Of a DNA stretch of 64,000 nt, positions 44,790 to 54,081 are shown in pieces. The notes beneath the pieces were generated by a model. That model was not told the DNA's origin. It saw nothing but the letters and a program-made list of their open reading frames with translations, and did not search any database. The number at the start of each line of letters is the position of its first letter. The first letter of the stretch is position 1. The position numbers were made by a program, and so were the translations under genes. Where the stretch lies: positions 62,001-126,000 of the forward strand of contig NZ_RJUF01000180.1 of assembly GCF_024343775.1 (NCBI RefSeq). Direction: 5' to 3'. This stretch comes from Lacihabitans soyangensis (lineage in GTDB: Bacteria; Bacteroidota; Bacteroidia; Cytophagales; Spirosomataceae).

Positions 44790-45032
44790 TTAGTCGACCG
44801 AATCAATGATGGCGTCAAAGTCGTTTTCCATGTCTTTGAAACGTTCTACCACCTTTCTAAGAAAACCATCACCCATCATTTCTTCAATATCTTCCTCACC
44901 TGACACATCGAACTCAGAAACTTTGTAAATTTGCTCCAACATACCAGCCTCAAACTTTATAATGTATTTGTTGTTGAATTGGTAAAGCTCAGCTTTACAA
45001 TAATCATTTTCTATATTTTTTACAAACCTCAT
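44790..45032 (-). CDS. Small conserved hypothetical protein with divergent overlapping start
   Basis: 80 residues from the ATG at 45032. Acidic, predicted alpha/beta: two beta strands (CKAELYQFNNKYIIKFEAG), then helices (DIEEMMGDGFLRKVVERF). Not a named family that I can recall. Start choice: ATG 45032 shares the tetramer CATG with the ATG of the TPR gene on the other strand; the longer frame would read 20 codons into that gene. A -7 box at 45081-45088 supports the shorter start. Confidence 0.65.
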   Translation of the reverse strand: MRFVKNIENDYCKAELYQFNNKYIIKFEAGMLEQIYKVSEFDVSGEEDIEEMMGDGFLRKVVERFKDMENDFDAIIDSVD

Positions 45033-46044
45033 GAAAAAGCTATTAATTTTTGTCTTGTTGACTCCCTTTTTTTGGGCGTGCAAAGGTAACAAAGAATCTT
45101 CTGAATTTTTTAAACGAGGAAATTTTCATTTTAAAAAAAATGAACTCGATAAAGCAGAGCATTTTTTTTCTGAGGCTATCAAGAAAACCCCCGATTTTGC
45201 TGATGCCTATAACAATCGTGGAGTTGTTTATCTGAAAGTTGGAAGGACGGACGAGGCCCTGAAAGATTTTGAAAAAGCTGTTTCTTTAGACGATTCATTT
45301 GTTGATGCTAAGCTGAACCTAGGACGATTGTACAGCGAAATGGGCAAAACAACCGAAGCCGAAAATCTTTTTAAATCAATAGAAAAAAAGCTTGAGAAAT
45401 CAAGTGATTTCTTCAACTTCTATGGACAGAATTTTGTCAGACAAAATCACTTTCTGGAGGCAGAACAAATGCTCAACAAGTCGCTGTCTTTAAATCCCAA
45501 AAATATCGATGCACTTGCTAATATTTCTTATTTGAAGACTGTAACCAATCAATCGGAAGAAGCCAGAGCCTTTTTAGCCAAAGCACAAGCTCTAGACAAA
45601 GAAAATGCCGTTGTAATGAACAATTTGGCTGTTTTGGATGGTAAAGAGAGAAACTTTGAAAGTGCCGAAAAGAACTTATTGCTTGCTGAAAACAAGGAGG
45701 TTAACAATATTATTTACCTAAACAACCTAGCTCTTTTCTATTTCGAGAATGATAAGTATTTTCTTGGTAAAGAAAAATTAGAAAAAGCACTTAAAATTGA
45801 TGATAAAAATCCCTACACCTTAAGAAACCTTGGTATTAAAGCCTACATGGATAAGGATTTTGACAAGGCCATGGGATTTTTTACAAAAGTAGAGAAATCA
45901 AATCCAGAGGTCGATTACATATATTATTATATTGGGAGAACACTTTTGGCCATGGGTAAAAGCAAAGAAGCTTGTGCCAATTTCAAAATTGGAGCAAAGC
46001 TAAATGACAGCTGGAGTAAGAAATACTCAGATAATTGCCGCTAG
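45031..46044 (+). CDS. TPR-repeat lipoprotein
   Basis: 337 residues. A short lipoprotein signal ([17 protein letters not shown]) is followed by nearly continuous tetratricopeptide repeats from about residue 27 to 330, for example [20 protein letters not shown] and [23 protein letters not shown] lipoproteins are outer- or inner-membrane-tethered scaffolds; this may be a partner in envelope assembly. It shares CATG with the divergent small gene at its start and CTAG with queG at its stop. Confidence 0.85.
   Translation: MKKLLIFVLLTPFFWACKGNKESSEFFKRGNFHFKKNELDKAEHFFSEAIKKTPDFADAYNNRGVVYLKVGRTDEALKDFEKAVSLDDSFVDAKLNLGRLYSEMGKTTEAENLFKSIEKKLEKSSDFFNFYGQNFVRQNHFLEAEQMLNKSLSLNPKNIDALANISYLKTVTNQSEEARAFLAKAQALDKENAVVMNNLAVLDGKERNFESAEKNLLLAENKEVNNIIYLNNLALFYFENDKYFLGKEKLEKALKIDDKNPYTLRNLGIKAYMDKDFDKAMGFFTKVEKSNPEVDYIYYYIGRTLLAMGKSKEACANFKIGAKLNDSWSKKYSDNCR
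45081..45088 (-). promoter_or_regulatory. -7 box for the small gene, inside the opposing TPR gene
   Basis: Reads TACCTTTG on the minus strand (exact), 49 bases from the ATG at 45032. It lies within the lipobox codons of the TPR lipoprotein on the plus strand, so the promoter is embedded in opposing coding sequence. Confidence 0.45.
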
Positions 46045-46961
46045 GCCTTATTTTTCAAGAAATCAATATTTCGCATCAGACCTTCGTATTTGGTGCGTTT
46101 AATGGCAGATTTTTTAAATACTTTTGAGAAAACTTCATGGGTAATTTCCTCCCAATTATTCAAATTTTTCAAGTCATCGTTAGGCAGAAACTCGGCCGTT
46201 TTGTGCGGTTTGGCAAATGAATTCCACGGACAAACATCTTGACAGATATCACAGCCAAAGGCCCAGTTTTCCATTTTACCCTTAAATTCAGTAGGAATAT
46301 TTTCTTTAAGTTCGATGGTCAAATAACTGATGCATTTGCTGCCATCAACCACGTAGGGCTCAGTGATGGCGTCTGTTGGACATGCATCTATACAAGCGGT
46401 GCAGGTGCCACAATAGTCTTTTATGGGCCCGTCATAATCAAGTTCTAAGTCACAAATGATTTCTCCAATAAAGAAAAAACTACCGATTTTTCGATTAATC
46501 AAATTGCTGTGTTTCCCTATCCAGCCTAGCCCGCCTTTTTTAGCCCAGACTTTGTCCATAACGGGTGCAGAGTCAACAAATACTCTTGCGTTTATATTGC
46601 CTATTTCGGTTTGCATTGAAGCCAATAGAGATGAAAGTTTGTCCTTTATAACAAAATGATAATCAGTGCCATAAGCATATTTCGAAATTTTGTAGTCTTG
46701 CTCCGTAAGTTCCTTCTCTGGGAAATAATTGAGAATGAAAGTTATTACGGATTTGGCACCATCTACAAGTAACCGTGGATCAAGCCTTTTGTCGAAATAA
46801 TTGGCCATATAAGCCATTTTACCATTATAGTTTCTTTTGAGCCATGTCTCTAAAAGTTTGGCTTCATTTTCCAGGAATTCTGCTTTTGAAATACCGCAAA
46901 AATCAAAGCCCAGCTCTGCTGCTTTGGATTTTATGAAGGCGGTATTTTTATCTTTTTGCAA
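46041..46961 (-). CDS. queG: Epoxyqueuosine (oQ34) reductase
   Basis: 306 residues. Last step of queuosine synthesis in tRNA, using cobalamin and two 4Fe-4S clusters. Motifs: [16 protein letters not shown] near residue 185 and [11 protein letters not shown] near residue 236, both complete. The start is TTG at 46961 ([16 protein letters not shown]); no ATG is available, and a strong promoter lies just upstream. The stop overlaps the TPR gene stop in CTAG. Confidence 0.93.
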   Translation of the reverse strand: MQKDKNTAFIKSKAAELGFDFCGISKAEFLENEAKLLETWLKRNYNGKMAYMANYFDKRLDPRLLVDGAKSVITFILNYFPEKELTEQDYKISKYAYGTDYHFVIKDKLSSLLASMQTEIGNINARVFVDSAPVMDKVWAKKGGLGWIGKHSNLINRKIGSFFFIGEIICDLELDYDGPIKDYCGTCTACIDACPTDAITEPYVVDGSKCISYLTIELKENIPTEFKGKMENWAFGCDICQDVCPWNSFAKPHKTAEFLPNDDLKNLNNWEEITHEVFSKVFKKSAIKRTKYEGLMRNIDFLKNKA

Positions 46962-46978
46962 TTAAGTTTAATTTTTCT

Positions 46979-47009
46979 CAAATGTACTTTGCTTTATTTT
47001 CAGAGCAAA
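46979..47009 (-). promoter_or_regulatory. Textbook Bacteroidota promoter for queG
   Basis: On the minus strand TTTG (47009-47006), a 19-base spacer and TACATTTG (46986-46979). Both elements and the spacing fit the consensus; 18 bases from the TTG start. Confidence 0.75.
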
Positions 47010-47035
47010 GGTTTTTTATTGTCTAATTTCAAAAC

Positions 47036-47043
47036 TATTTTTG
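47036..47043 (+). promoter_or_regulatory. -7 box upstream of the LRR lipoprotein
   Basis: TATTTTTG, exact match, with TTG at 47019-47021 14 bases upstream and the ATG 25 bases downstream. Confidence 0.55.
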
Positions 47044-47067
47044 TATAAATCAATACATATTGAGTGT

Positions 47068-48267
47068 ATGAGTCCCATTTTTCGTGCTTTAATAATACTT
47101 GTTTTATTGGCCATGTCTTGTACTCGGCCTCCCGATTTACCCCCATTTGATATAGTTGCTACGGTATTGGACAACAGTATTTCGGTCCGTTTGGATTGGC
47201 CCTTGGTTGAGGATGAAAGAATAGGACCTGTTCGTTACGACCTATACTTGGGTAATACCTTAGTTGCAAGTAATATAAATGCGAATACCTACACCATAAA
47301 CAATCTAAATTATAACACTACCTATACAGGTACTTTGGTAGGGAAAAACTTAGCTGGTGATACAGAATCAGCCCCATACACTTTCACCACAGGAAAAGAA
47401 TACATACCTATACCTGATGCAGGACTTGAGCAAGCTCTCATTTCGGCTGGTTATGACACAGAAGGAATTCGGAATGGGAAAATGATTAAAGTTGATGCTT
47501 TGCTCGTTAAAAATTTAGTTGCTATTAATGCAGGTATCACCAATATGGAGGGTATTCAGCATTTTGTAAATTTAGAAACTTTGGATATCTCTGGTAATTC
47601 TGTTGCACAGCTGAACTTAGGTCAAAATATTAATTTAACAGAGCTTAATGCAGGCTCTAATCTCATCACCAACTTGAATTTATCGCCAAATGTTAACTTA
47701 AAAGTGCTAAGAGTATTTAAAAATAGGCTAAATCAACTAAATATCACTCAAAATACGCAATTGGAAGTTCTGGTGGCTGATAATAACTTGTTGAGCAGTA
47801 TCGATATCAGCCGAAATACAATTCTGAGAGTGGTAGGTTTGAGTTTCAACAATCTTAATCAAATAAATTTATCCGCAAATGCTCAGCTTAACGATCTAGA
47901 TTTGAGTAATAATCCTATAACTGGCTTGAGTCTATCAGGAGTATCTTTACTCGAAAATTTGGCCTGCCAGTCTTGTCGATTAAGTGGATTGGGAATAGGG
48001 AATTTAACAAATTTGAAGCACCTTGATGTTTCTTTCAATACGATTTCGAGCGTGAGTCTTACAAATAATGTTGGCATAAAAACCTTGGATGTTTCTAACA
48101 ATAGACTTACGGGCCTCAGTGTAAAAAATAATCCAAATATAATAGCCTTGAATACTAAAAATAACAATAATCTTTCTCAAATTTGTGTCACGAATGTAGC
48201 CGCGGCCACTGCAAATGAGGATTGGGTGAAAGATACATTTACAAACTATAGTTCTAATTGTAATTAA
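47068..48267 (+). CDS. Leucine-rich-repeat lipoprotein with fibronectin type III-like domain
   Basis: 399 residues from ATG 47068, which opens MSPIFRALIILVLLAMSC (lipobox AMSC). Residues about 28-108 form a Fn3-like domain (VRLDWPLVEDERIGPVRYDL). A spacer with GLEQALISAGYD leads into nine perfectly spaced 21-residue repeats (nucleotides about 47575-48141), pattern LxxLDxSxNxxxxLxLxxNxx, typical of surface LRR proteins. The C-terminus has a Cys pair, likely capping the solenoid. Probably displayed on the cell surface for adhesion or binding. No sorting domain, so lipid-anchored. Confidence 0.85.
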   Translation: MSPIFRALIILVLLAMSCTRPPDLPPFDIVATVLDNSISVRLDWPLVEDERIGPVRYDLYLGNTLVASNINANTYTINNLNYNTTYTGTLVGKNLAGDTESAPYTFTTGKEYIPIPDAGLEQALISAGYDTEGIRNGKMIKVDALLVKNLVAINAGITNMEGIQHFVNLETLDISGNSVAQLNLGQNINLTELNAGSNLITNLNLSPNVNLKVLRVFKNRLNQLNITQNTQLEVLVADNNLLSSIDISRNTILRVVGLSFNNLNQINLSANAQLNDLDLSNNPITGLSLSGVSLLENLACQSCRLSGLGIGNLTNLKHLDVSFNTISSVSLTNNVGIKTLDVSNNRLTGLSVKNNPNIIALNTKNNNNLSQICVTNVAAATANEDWVKDTFTNYSSNCN

Positions 48268-48273
48268 TAAAAA

Positions 48274-49047
48274 ATGACATACGCTACTACAGAAATAACC
48301 AGTGCGGAGATATTATCGGATAATCCAGTGCATCAAAGGTTGTATTTTCCTTATGAAATGGCCGCCAAAATAATAAGTGGGAAAGTGCTAGAGTTAGGCT
48401 GTGGTTGGGGTCGTGGTGTTGAAAAACTTATTAGCAATTGCGAACATTTTACTGGCTTAGACAAAAATGAGCCTCTCATTAAAGCTCTTCAAGAGAAGCA
48501 TCCAAAACATTACTTTAATACCGTCAATCTTCCCTTTCTAACTGAATTCGAGGATAATACCTTTGATTTTATAGTTACATTTCAAGTTATTGAGCACATT
48601 CAGGACGACCACAAGTTTCTACAAGAGGCACACAGGGTTTTGAAACCTGGTGGCAAAATATTGTTGACCACCGTTAATAAAGAATATTCATTAAGCCGAA
48701 ATCCTTGGCATATCAGAGAATATAAAACAGAAGAATTGAAAAGTTTAATGCTCAAATATTTCAAAACTCTTGATGCCAAAGGTGTAGGCGGAAATGACAA
48801 AGTTTGGGAATATTATGCCCAAAATAAGGCCTCAGTAAATAAAATTATGCGTTGGGACATCTTTAATCTTCAACACAATTTACCAGCCTGGATTCTTAGA
48901 ATTCCTTATGAAATATTGAATAGATTCAACAGAAATAAGCTTTTGCAACAATCAGAAGGGCTGGCAGCTGAAATCAATTGGGATGATCATTATCTAAGCG
49001 AAGAACCAGAGAAATGCATTGACTATTTCTTTGTGGCTACCAAATAA
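48274..49047 (+). CDS. Class I SAM-dependent methyltransferase (Methyltransf_11 type)
   Basis: 257 residues. VLELGCGWGRGVEKLI near residue 38 is SAM motif I, DNTFDFIVTFQVIEHIQDD near residue 91 is the acidic/post-I region, and LKPGGKILLTTVN follows. This is the UbiE/small-molecule type. Substrate not evident; the gene lies 6 bases after the LRR gene and overlaps hemW by one base, so an operon is likely. Confidence 0.78.
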   Translation: MTYATTEITSAEILSDNPVHQRLYFPYEMAAKIISGKVLELGCGWGRGVEKLISNCEHFTGLDKNEPLIKALQEKHPKHYFNTVNLPFLTEFEDNTFDFIVTFQVIEHIQDDHKFLQEAHRVLKPGGKILLTTVNKEYSLSRNPWHIREYKTEELKSLMLKYFKTLDAKGVGGNDKVWEYYAQNKASVNKIMRWDIFNLQHNLPAWILRIPYEILNRFNRNKLLQQSEGLAAEINWDDHYLSEEPEKCIDYFFVATK

Positions 49048-50186
49048 TGCACCTCTACATTCATATTCCTTTTTGTAAACAGGCCTGTTTTTATTGCGAT
49101 TTCCATTTCAGCACCAATCTTTCTTTGAAAGATAAGATGGTGGAAGCTATTTGCAAGGAAATTGAACTTCAGACAGATTATCTTAAAAACAAGAAACTCC
49201 AAACCATTTATTTTGGAGGTGGTACTCCTTCCCTACTTTCGGGACCTGATTTTGAGAAAATTTTTAAAACCATTTCAAATTTCTATGATATATCTTGTCT
49301 GAAAGAAACTACTATTGAAACCAATCCTGACGATATTACTATTGACAAAATAAATGAATGGAAATCATACGGAATAGACAGAGTTAGTTTGGGTATTCAG
49401 ACTTTTGATAATGACTTATTGAAGTTTATGAACCGTGCTCATGATTCAAAGCAAAGTATAAATGCATTGGATTTGCTTTTAACTAATAACCTAGGAAATA
49501 TCACTATTGATTTGATTTATGCTAAAAATGCGAAGGAATTTGATATCGAAAAGCAAAATAGTATTCTAATAAATGATATAGAAATCATTGAAAAATATAA
49601 TCTAAACCATATATCGGCTTATAACCTAACCATCGAAGATTCTACAGTTTTTGGTAAGTGGGTAAATCAAAAAAAGCTAGAACCCATCGGTGAGGATTAT
49701 GCGGCCGAGCAGTACGAAATATTGATAGAAAGTCTAACTAGTCAAGGTTTCGAACAATATGAAGTTTCCAATTTTGCAAAAAACGGGAAATACGCTATTC
49801 ACAATTCGGCTTATTGGAAAAACGAAGAATACCTAGGAGTTGGTCCGTCGGCACATTCGTATAATTTGGATTCTCGCCAATCAAACATTTCCAATAATTC
49901 TAAATATATTGCGGCACTAGAATCAGGAAAGGTGCCTTTTGCGATAGAGAATCTTAGTATTTCAGACAAAGTGAATGATTATTTATTGTGCGGGCTTAGA
50001 ACAATTTGGGGAATTGATACAAAAAAAATATCCCAAATAGCCGGAAGAATTCCTCAAACTTTTTGGGATACTTTAGATATTTTGAAAAATCAAAATCTAG
50101 TAATTCAATCTGGAAATTCTATCAAAATTACAACTCAAGGAAGAATTTTCTCTGATAAAATAGCCTCTGATTTATTTTTTGATTGA
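49047..50186 (+). CDS. hemW: HemW, radical SAM haem-related protein
   Basis: 379 residues. IPFCKQACFYCDF at residues 6-18 carries the three Cys of the radical SAM cluster plus the fourth-residue pattern of the HemN/HemW group. The HemW feature YEVSNFAKNGKYAIHNSAYW appears near residue 235. HemW binds haem and inserts it into respiratory enzymes rather than acting as coproporphyrinogen dehydrogenase. The start overlaps the upstream stop as TAATG. Ends directly against the bacilliredoxin stop (zero bases between). Confidence 0.9.
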   Translation: MHLYIHIPFCKQACFYCDFHFSTNLSLKDKMVEAICKEIELQTDYLKNKKLQTIYFGGGTPSLLSGPDFEKIFKTISNFYDISCLKETTIETNPDDITIDKINEWKSYGIDRVSLGIQTFDNDLLKFMNRAHDSKQSINALDLLLTNNLGNITIDLIYAKNAKEFDIEKQNSILINDIEIIEKYNLNHISAYNLTIEDSTVFGKWVNQKKLEPIGEDYAAEQYEILIESLTSQGFEQYEVSNFAKNGKYAIHNSAYWKNEEYLGVGPSAHSYNLDSRQSNISNNSKYIAALESGKVPFAIENLSISDKVNDYLLCGLRTIWGIDTKKISQIAGRIPQTFWDTLDILKNQNLVIQSGNSIKITTQGRIFSDKIASDLFFD

Positions 50187-50609
50187 TTATTCAGCTACAC
50201 ACACTTCTTCATAAATCGCTGCCAAATGTCCACCAATCATTTGTGCTGAACGACCTTCAATGTGGTGTCTTTCTACAAAATGAACCAACTCACCGTCTTT
50301 AAACAATGCAATTGATGGTGATGACGGAGGCAATGGAATGTATTCACGCATACGTTGCGTAGCTTCTGTGTCCACACCAGCAAAAACTGTTACTAATTGG
50401 TCAGGTTTTGATTCTGACATTTCAAGAGAAAGCTTTGCTCCTGGACGACAAGTGCCTGCTGCACAGCCACATACTGAATTTATAACTACAAGTGCAGTGC
50501 CTTTTTGATTGGCCATAAATTGGTCAACCTCTTCGGCTGTTTGCAAAGACTTAAAACCTACCGAAGTAAGATCAGCTTTCATTGGTTCTACTAAATGGGG
50601 AGGATACAT
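50187..50609 (-). CDS. BrxA/BrxB-family bacilliredoxin
   Basis: 140 residues, standard length. The family removes bacillithiol from S-bacillithiolated proteins in Firmicutes; Bacteroidota also carry it. The active site is SVCGCAAGTCRPG near residue 47 (CGC motif). TREYIP-like segment MREYIPLPPSSPSIALFKDG is present. Last gene of the suf group, in keeping with redox protection of Fe-S proteins; an 85-base gap separates it from the DUF59 gene. Confidence 0.88.
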   Translation of the reverse strand: MYPPHLVEPMKADLTSVGFKSLQTAEEVDQFMANQKGTALVVINSVCGCAAGTCRPGAKLSLEMSESKPDQLVTVFAGVDTEATQRMREYIPLPPSSPSIALFKDGELVHFVERHHIEGRSAQMIGGHLAAIYEEVCVAE

Positions 50610-50626
50610 TGTTTCTTAATTTTATT

Positions 50627-50650
50627 CCCCGACCCCTTCGGGGGAGTTTT
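50627..50650. repeat. GC-rich hairpin in an AT-rich gap (possible REP-like unit)
   Basis: CCCC-TTC-GGGGG core at 50633-50644 flanked by a further CCCCG, in the gap upstream of the bacilliredoxin gene. Much more GC-rich than its surroundings. Could be a terminator of the upstream DUF59 gene (minus strand) or a dispersed repeat; one copy cannot decide. Confidence 0.35.
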
Positions 50651-50694
50651 AAAAATCAACAGCATTTTTGGAGGGGTGTACTCAAAAAAGCTTT

Positions 50695-51012
50695 TTATAA
50701 AAATCCTAATTCTAATTTTGCCACTTCACTCATCATCTCGGTGCCGTAAGGTGGATCGAAAGTCAATTCGATACTTACGTCATTTACACCTTCAACTTCC
50801 CTTATCTTTTGCTCTATTTCAGATGGAATAGACTCGGCTGAAGGACATGACGGAGAAGTGAGTGTCATTAAAACAAATACGTTGTTGACAGGGAAAATTT
50901 TGATATCGTAGATAAGACCAAGTTCAAACACGTCAACAGGTATCTCTGGATCATAAACCTGTTTTATGGCTTCAATCACTTTGGCTTTCAATTCTTCTTC
51001 TTGCGTATCCAT
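50695..51012 (-). CDS. DUF59/MIP18-type Fe-S assembly factor (SufT-like)
   Basis: 105 residues. KQVYDPEIPVDVFELGLIYDI near residue 17 and TSPSCPSAESIP near residue 52 (conserved Cys) are the DUF59 hallmarks. In Staphylococcus SufT supports Fe-S protein maturation; here it is the fifth gene of the suf operon, 55 bases after sufE. Confidence 0.88.
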   Translation of the reverse strand: MDTQEEELKAKVIEAIKQVYDPEIPVDVFELGLIYDIKIFPVNNVFVLMTLTSPSCPSAESIPSEIEQKIREVEGVNDVSIELTFDPPYGTEMMSEVAKLELGFL

Positions 51013-51066
51013 TTCAATTAGGTTTTAAATACTTCTAAAAAACACAACGAATTTTAATAAAGTTCT

Positions 51067-51492
51067 CTATTTTTCTAAACTTTGATAAGCCAAAGCGTAA
51101 GTTTTCATCTGTTTAACCATCGATGCCAATCCATTTGATCGGGTTTGTGCCAAATGACTTGTAAGGCCAATTTTCTCGATAAAATACAAATCTGCATTTA
51201 ATATTTCGGTTGGGCTATGGTTAGAAAGAACTTTTAAAAGCATATTAACCAAACCTTTCACGATTATGGCTTGACTATCTCCTTCAAAAATTACAAGGCC
51301 ATTTTCAAATCTTGCATTCAACCAAACTACTGATTGGCAGCCTTTTATGATATTTTCGTCGGTCTTAAATTCTTCGGCCAATGGTGCGAGCTTTTTGCCC
51401 AAATCAATAATATATTCGTATTTGCCTTCCCAGTCGTCCTCGAAAAGCTCAAATTCCTCTATTATTTCGTCTTGTAGTTCGTTTATGGTCAT
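51067..51492 (-). CDS. sufE: SufE-like sulfur acceptor
   Basis: 141 residues. Takes the persulfide sulfur from SufS. IKGCQSVVWL near residue 48 contains the active Cys, and RSNGLASMVKQM near the C-terminus is conserved. It begins 2 bases after sufS ends. Confidence 0.92.
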   Translation of the reverse strand: MTINELQDEIIEEFELFEDDWEGKYEYIIDLGKKLAPLAEEFKTDENIIKGCQSVVWLNARFENGLVIFEGDSQAIIVKGLVNMLLKVLSNHSPTEILNADLYFIEKIGLTSHLAQTRSNGLASMVKQMKTYALAYQSLEK

Positions 51493-51493
51493 T

Positions 51494-52714
51494 TTATGAC
51501 AAAAGTTTTTTTACCTTCAAGATTCCTGCCACCAATGCATCTATTTCCTCAAAAGTGTTATAGACTGAAAATGAGGCTCTTGCCGTCCCTGGAATACCCA
51601 AACGTTGCATTAAAGGCTGGGTACAATGGTGACCAGTTCTTACCGCAATTCCCTGTTGATCAAGTATAATTCCGATATCTTGCGGGTGTATTCCCTCTAA
51701 AACAAATGATATTACACTCACCTTTTCTTTGGCCTTCCCAATAACTGTAAGACCCTCAATTGACTCCAATTTCTCAGTAGCGTAAGCTAGCAGTTCGTTT
51801 TCGTAAGCCGCGATATTTGTCTTTCCTATGTTTTGTATATAATCCAAAGCGAATTTAAAAGCTACAACGTCGGCTATATTCGGCGTACCCGCTTCAAACT
51901 TATAAGGTAAATCAGCATAGGTGGTCTTTTCAAAAGTCACTTCTTTTATCATTTCTCCACCGCCTCTGTATGGAGGCATAGCCTCTAAAAGCTCTTTTTT
52001 GCCATAAAGAACACCCATTCCGGTTGGTCCAAATAGTTTATGAGCGGAAAGAGCATAAAAATCAACATCCAAAGCCTGTACATCAATATCAAGGTGGCTA
52101 CTAGCCTGTGCCCCATCTATCAAAACCTTTGCTCCAACAGCGTGGGCTTTGTCGATAATGGTTTTGATGGGATTTATAGTTCCCAAAGCATTAGAAACAT
52201 GCACTACGGAGACAAATTTCGTTTTTGGTGAAAGTAATTTTTCATACTCTTCCAAAATTATCTCACCTTCATCATTGATTGGAATTATCTTCAGAATACA
52301 CCCTTTTTCTTCACAAAGCATCTGCCACGGAACAATATTGGAGTGGTGTTCGAGTGTAGATATGATAATTTCATCGCCCGCATTAATGAATTTTCTACCG
52401 TAAGTACCAGCAACTAAATTAATACTATCAGTAGTGCCATAGGTAAATATTATTTCCTCAATAGAATTAGCATTCAGAAAGGATTTAACGGTTTTTCGTG
52501 TGGCTTCAAATGCCGCAGTGGCTTTTTCAGCCAAATGATGAATGCCACGATGAATATTGGCATTATAACCTTCGTAGTAGTTTTTCAATGCCTCAATAAC
52601 CACAGAAGGCTTCTGAGTGGTTGCGGCATTATCAAAATAAACCAGTTTTTTGCCGTTTATAGATTGCTCTAGTATCGGAAAATCGTGTCTTATTTTATTG
52701 ATATCAAGTTTCAA
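51494..52714 (-). CDS. sufS: Cysteine desulfurase SufS
   Basis: 406 residues. PLP enzyme that mobilises sulfur from cysteine. SAHKLFGPTGMGVLYG near residue 222 holds the PLP Lys; RTGHHCTQPL near residue 357 holds the catalytic Cys; YFDNAATTQKP at residues 26-36 is the group II marker. The start is TTG at 52714 (MKLDINKIRHDFPILEQ), with no ATG in range. Confidence 0.95.
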   Translation of the reverse strand: MKLDINKIRHDFPILEQSINGKKLVYFDNAATTQKPSVVIEALKNYYEGYNANIHRGIHHLAEKATAAFEATRKTVKSFLNANSIEEIIFTYGTTDSINLVAGTYGRKFINAGDEIIISTLEHHSNIVPWQMLCEEKGCILKIIPINDEGEIILEEYEKLLSPKTKFVSVVHVSNALGTINPIKTIIDKAHAVGAKVLIDGAQASSHLDIDVQALDVDFYALSAHKLFGPTGMGVLYGKKELLEAMPPYRGGGEMIKEVTFEKTTYADLPYKFEAGTPNIADVVAFKFALDYIQNIGKTNIAAYENELLAYATEKLESIEGLTVIGKAKEKVSVISFVLEGIHPQDIGIILDQQGIAVRTGHHCTQPLMQRLGIPGTARASFSVYNTFEEIDALVAGILKVKKLLS

Positions 52715-52750
52715 AGTAATCTTTGTTGTAAATAAATCCTTATTTGGAAT

Positions 52751-54055
52751 TTATTTGAGTTTGTTTTCAATCATCGTATCCAACATTTCTCTTAGTTCCT
52801 CTATTTTGATTTGAGAAACTACATCTTCTGCAAAAGCCACCAACTGTAATCTAATGGCCTCTGGCTTAGGAATTCCTCTTGACTGCATGTAAAAAATCGC
52901 TTCATCATTGAGTTTTCCTGTGGTTGTTCCATGCGAACATTTTACATCATCAGCCCAAATTTCCAACTGCGGCTTACTGTTCATTGTAGCTGAATCTGAG
53001 GTGATTACATTTCTACAATTTTGGTATGCATTGGTTTTTTGAGCGTCTTCTCTAACGAAAATTTTGCCATTAAAAACACCATTCGAGCTATCCATCAAAA
53101 CACCTTTATAAAGCTCGTTGCTCTCGCAATTTGGCATTTTATGATCTACAAGTGTATGATTATCAACGTGTTGTTTTCCATTTGGAATATAAAGTCCATA
53201 CATGTGGTTGTCGATGTACTGACCGTTGAGAACCAAGTTCAAGTTATTTCTTACAAAACCACCATTGAGGGTAATTGTTGCAGAATAGAAGTAACTTTTA
53301 TCCTCCTGATTGACCTGTGTGGTACCCACATGGTAGCTCTGGTCGTTTTCATCTTGAATTTTGTAATAATGTGCTATGGCTTCTTTATCTACAAAAATCT
53401 CGGTTACAAGGTTTGAAAATGAAGTTTTTTGTCCCTCCGTCTGGAAAATCTCTACAATTTTTACCTCCGAGTGTTCACCTACCACTATTAGATTATGGAG
53501 GTTTACAGCTATATCTTCTGATTTTACGTCGGAGATATATCTGATTATAATAGGACTTTCTAGAACATAGTTTTTGTCAATAACAATCACACTTCCGGTG
53601 TTTGAAAGTGCATTATTCAGAGCAGAAAGCCCTTCTTTCTCTGTTTCAACGTATTTTCCGTAATGTTTTTCTATTACTTCAGGAATCTGCTCAACTGCGG
53701 TTTCGAGTGTCAAGACTTTGATTTTTGGGACATTTCCTAAAGTTGAAAGTTCCTCATTAAACACTCCATTTACAAAGCAAATAGAAATTCCTTCTAAACT
53801 TGAGAAAGGCAGAGCTTCGAGGTCTTTTTTCGAAAAATTCGAATCAGAATTGAAACTAAACTGAATTTTATCTAGGTTTTTGAGATTGGAATATTTCCAA
53901 TCTTCGTGCTTTACAGTCGGAATTCCGAGTTTTTTAAACTGGGCAAAAGAATGATTCCTCATTTTATTGAAATCAGAGCCGCTTTTACCGTTTAAGTTTT
54001 TTTGAATATTCTCAAATTCAGCCTCAAACTGGGCTTGAATATTTTGAAACGACAT
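52751..54055 (-). CDS. sufD: Fe-S cluster assembly protein SufD
   Basis: 434 residues. Scaffold subunit that pairs with SufB and SufC. HVDNHTLVDHKMPNCESNELYKG near residue 295 is the characteristic beta-helix segment (shown only in part here), and KCSHGTTTGKLNDEAIFYM follows. It is distinct from SufB, which lacks this exact ending and is longer. It lies 26 bases after sufC. Confidence 0.93.
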   Translation of the reverse strand: MSFQNIQAQFEAEFENIQKNLNGKSGSDFNKMRNHSFAQFKKLGIPTVKHEDWKYSNLKNLDKIQFSFNSDSNFSKKDLEALPFSSLEGISICFVNGVFNEELSTLGNVPKIKVLTLETAVEQIPEVIEKHYGKYVETEKEGLSALNNALSNTGSVIVIDKNYVLESPIIIRYISDVKSEDIAVNLHNLIVVGEHSEVKIVEIFQTEGQKTSFSNLVTEIFVDKEAIAHYYKIQDENDQSYHVGTTQVNQEDKSYFYSATITLNGGFVRNNLNLVLNGQYIDNHMYGLYIPNGKQHVDNHTLVDHKMPNCESNELYKGVLMDSSNGVFNGKIFVREDAQKTNAYQNCRNVITSDSATMNSKPQLEIWADDVKCSHGTTTGKLNDEAIFYMQSRGIPKPEAIRLQLVAFAEDVVSQIKIEELREMLDTMIENKLK

Positions 54056-54081
54056 TTTTCTTTATTTTAATGAATTAATTA

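Noticed and set aside
45033-45092. Upstream 20-codon extension of the small minus-strand gene
   Set aside because: It lies within the TPR gene, and the -7 box at 45081-45088 falls inside it.
47575-48141. DNA-level tandem repeat with 63-base period
   Set aside because: It is the coding of nine 21-residue LRR units, not a separate satellite.
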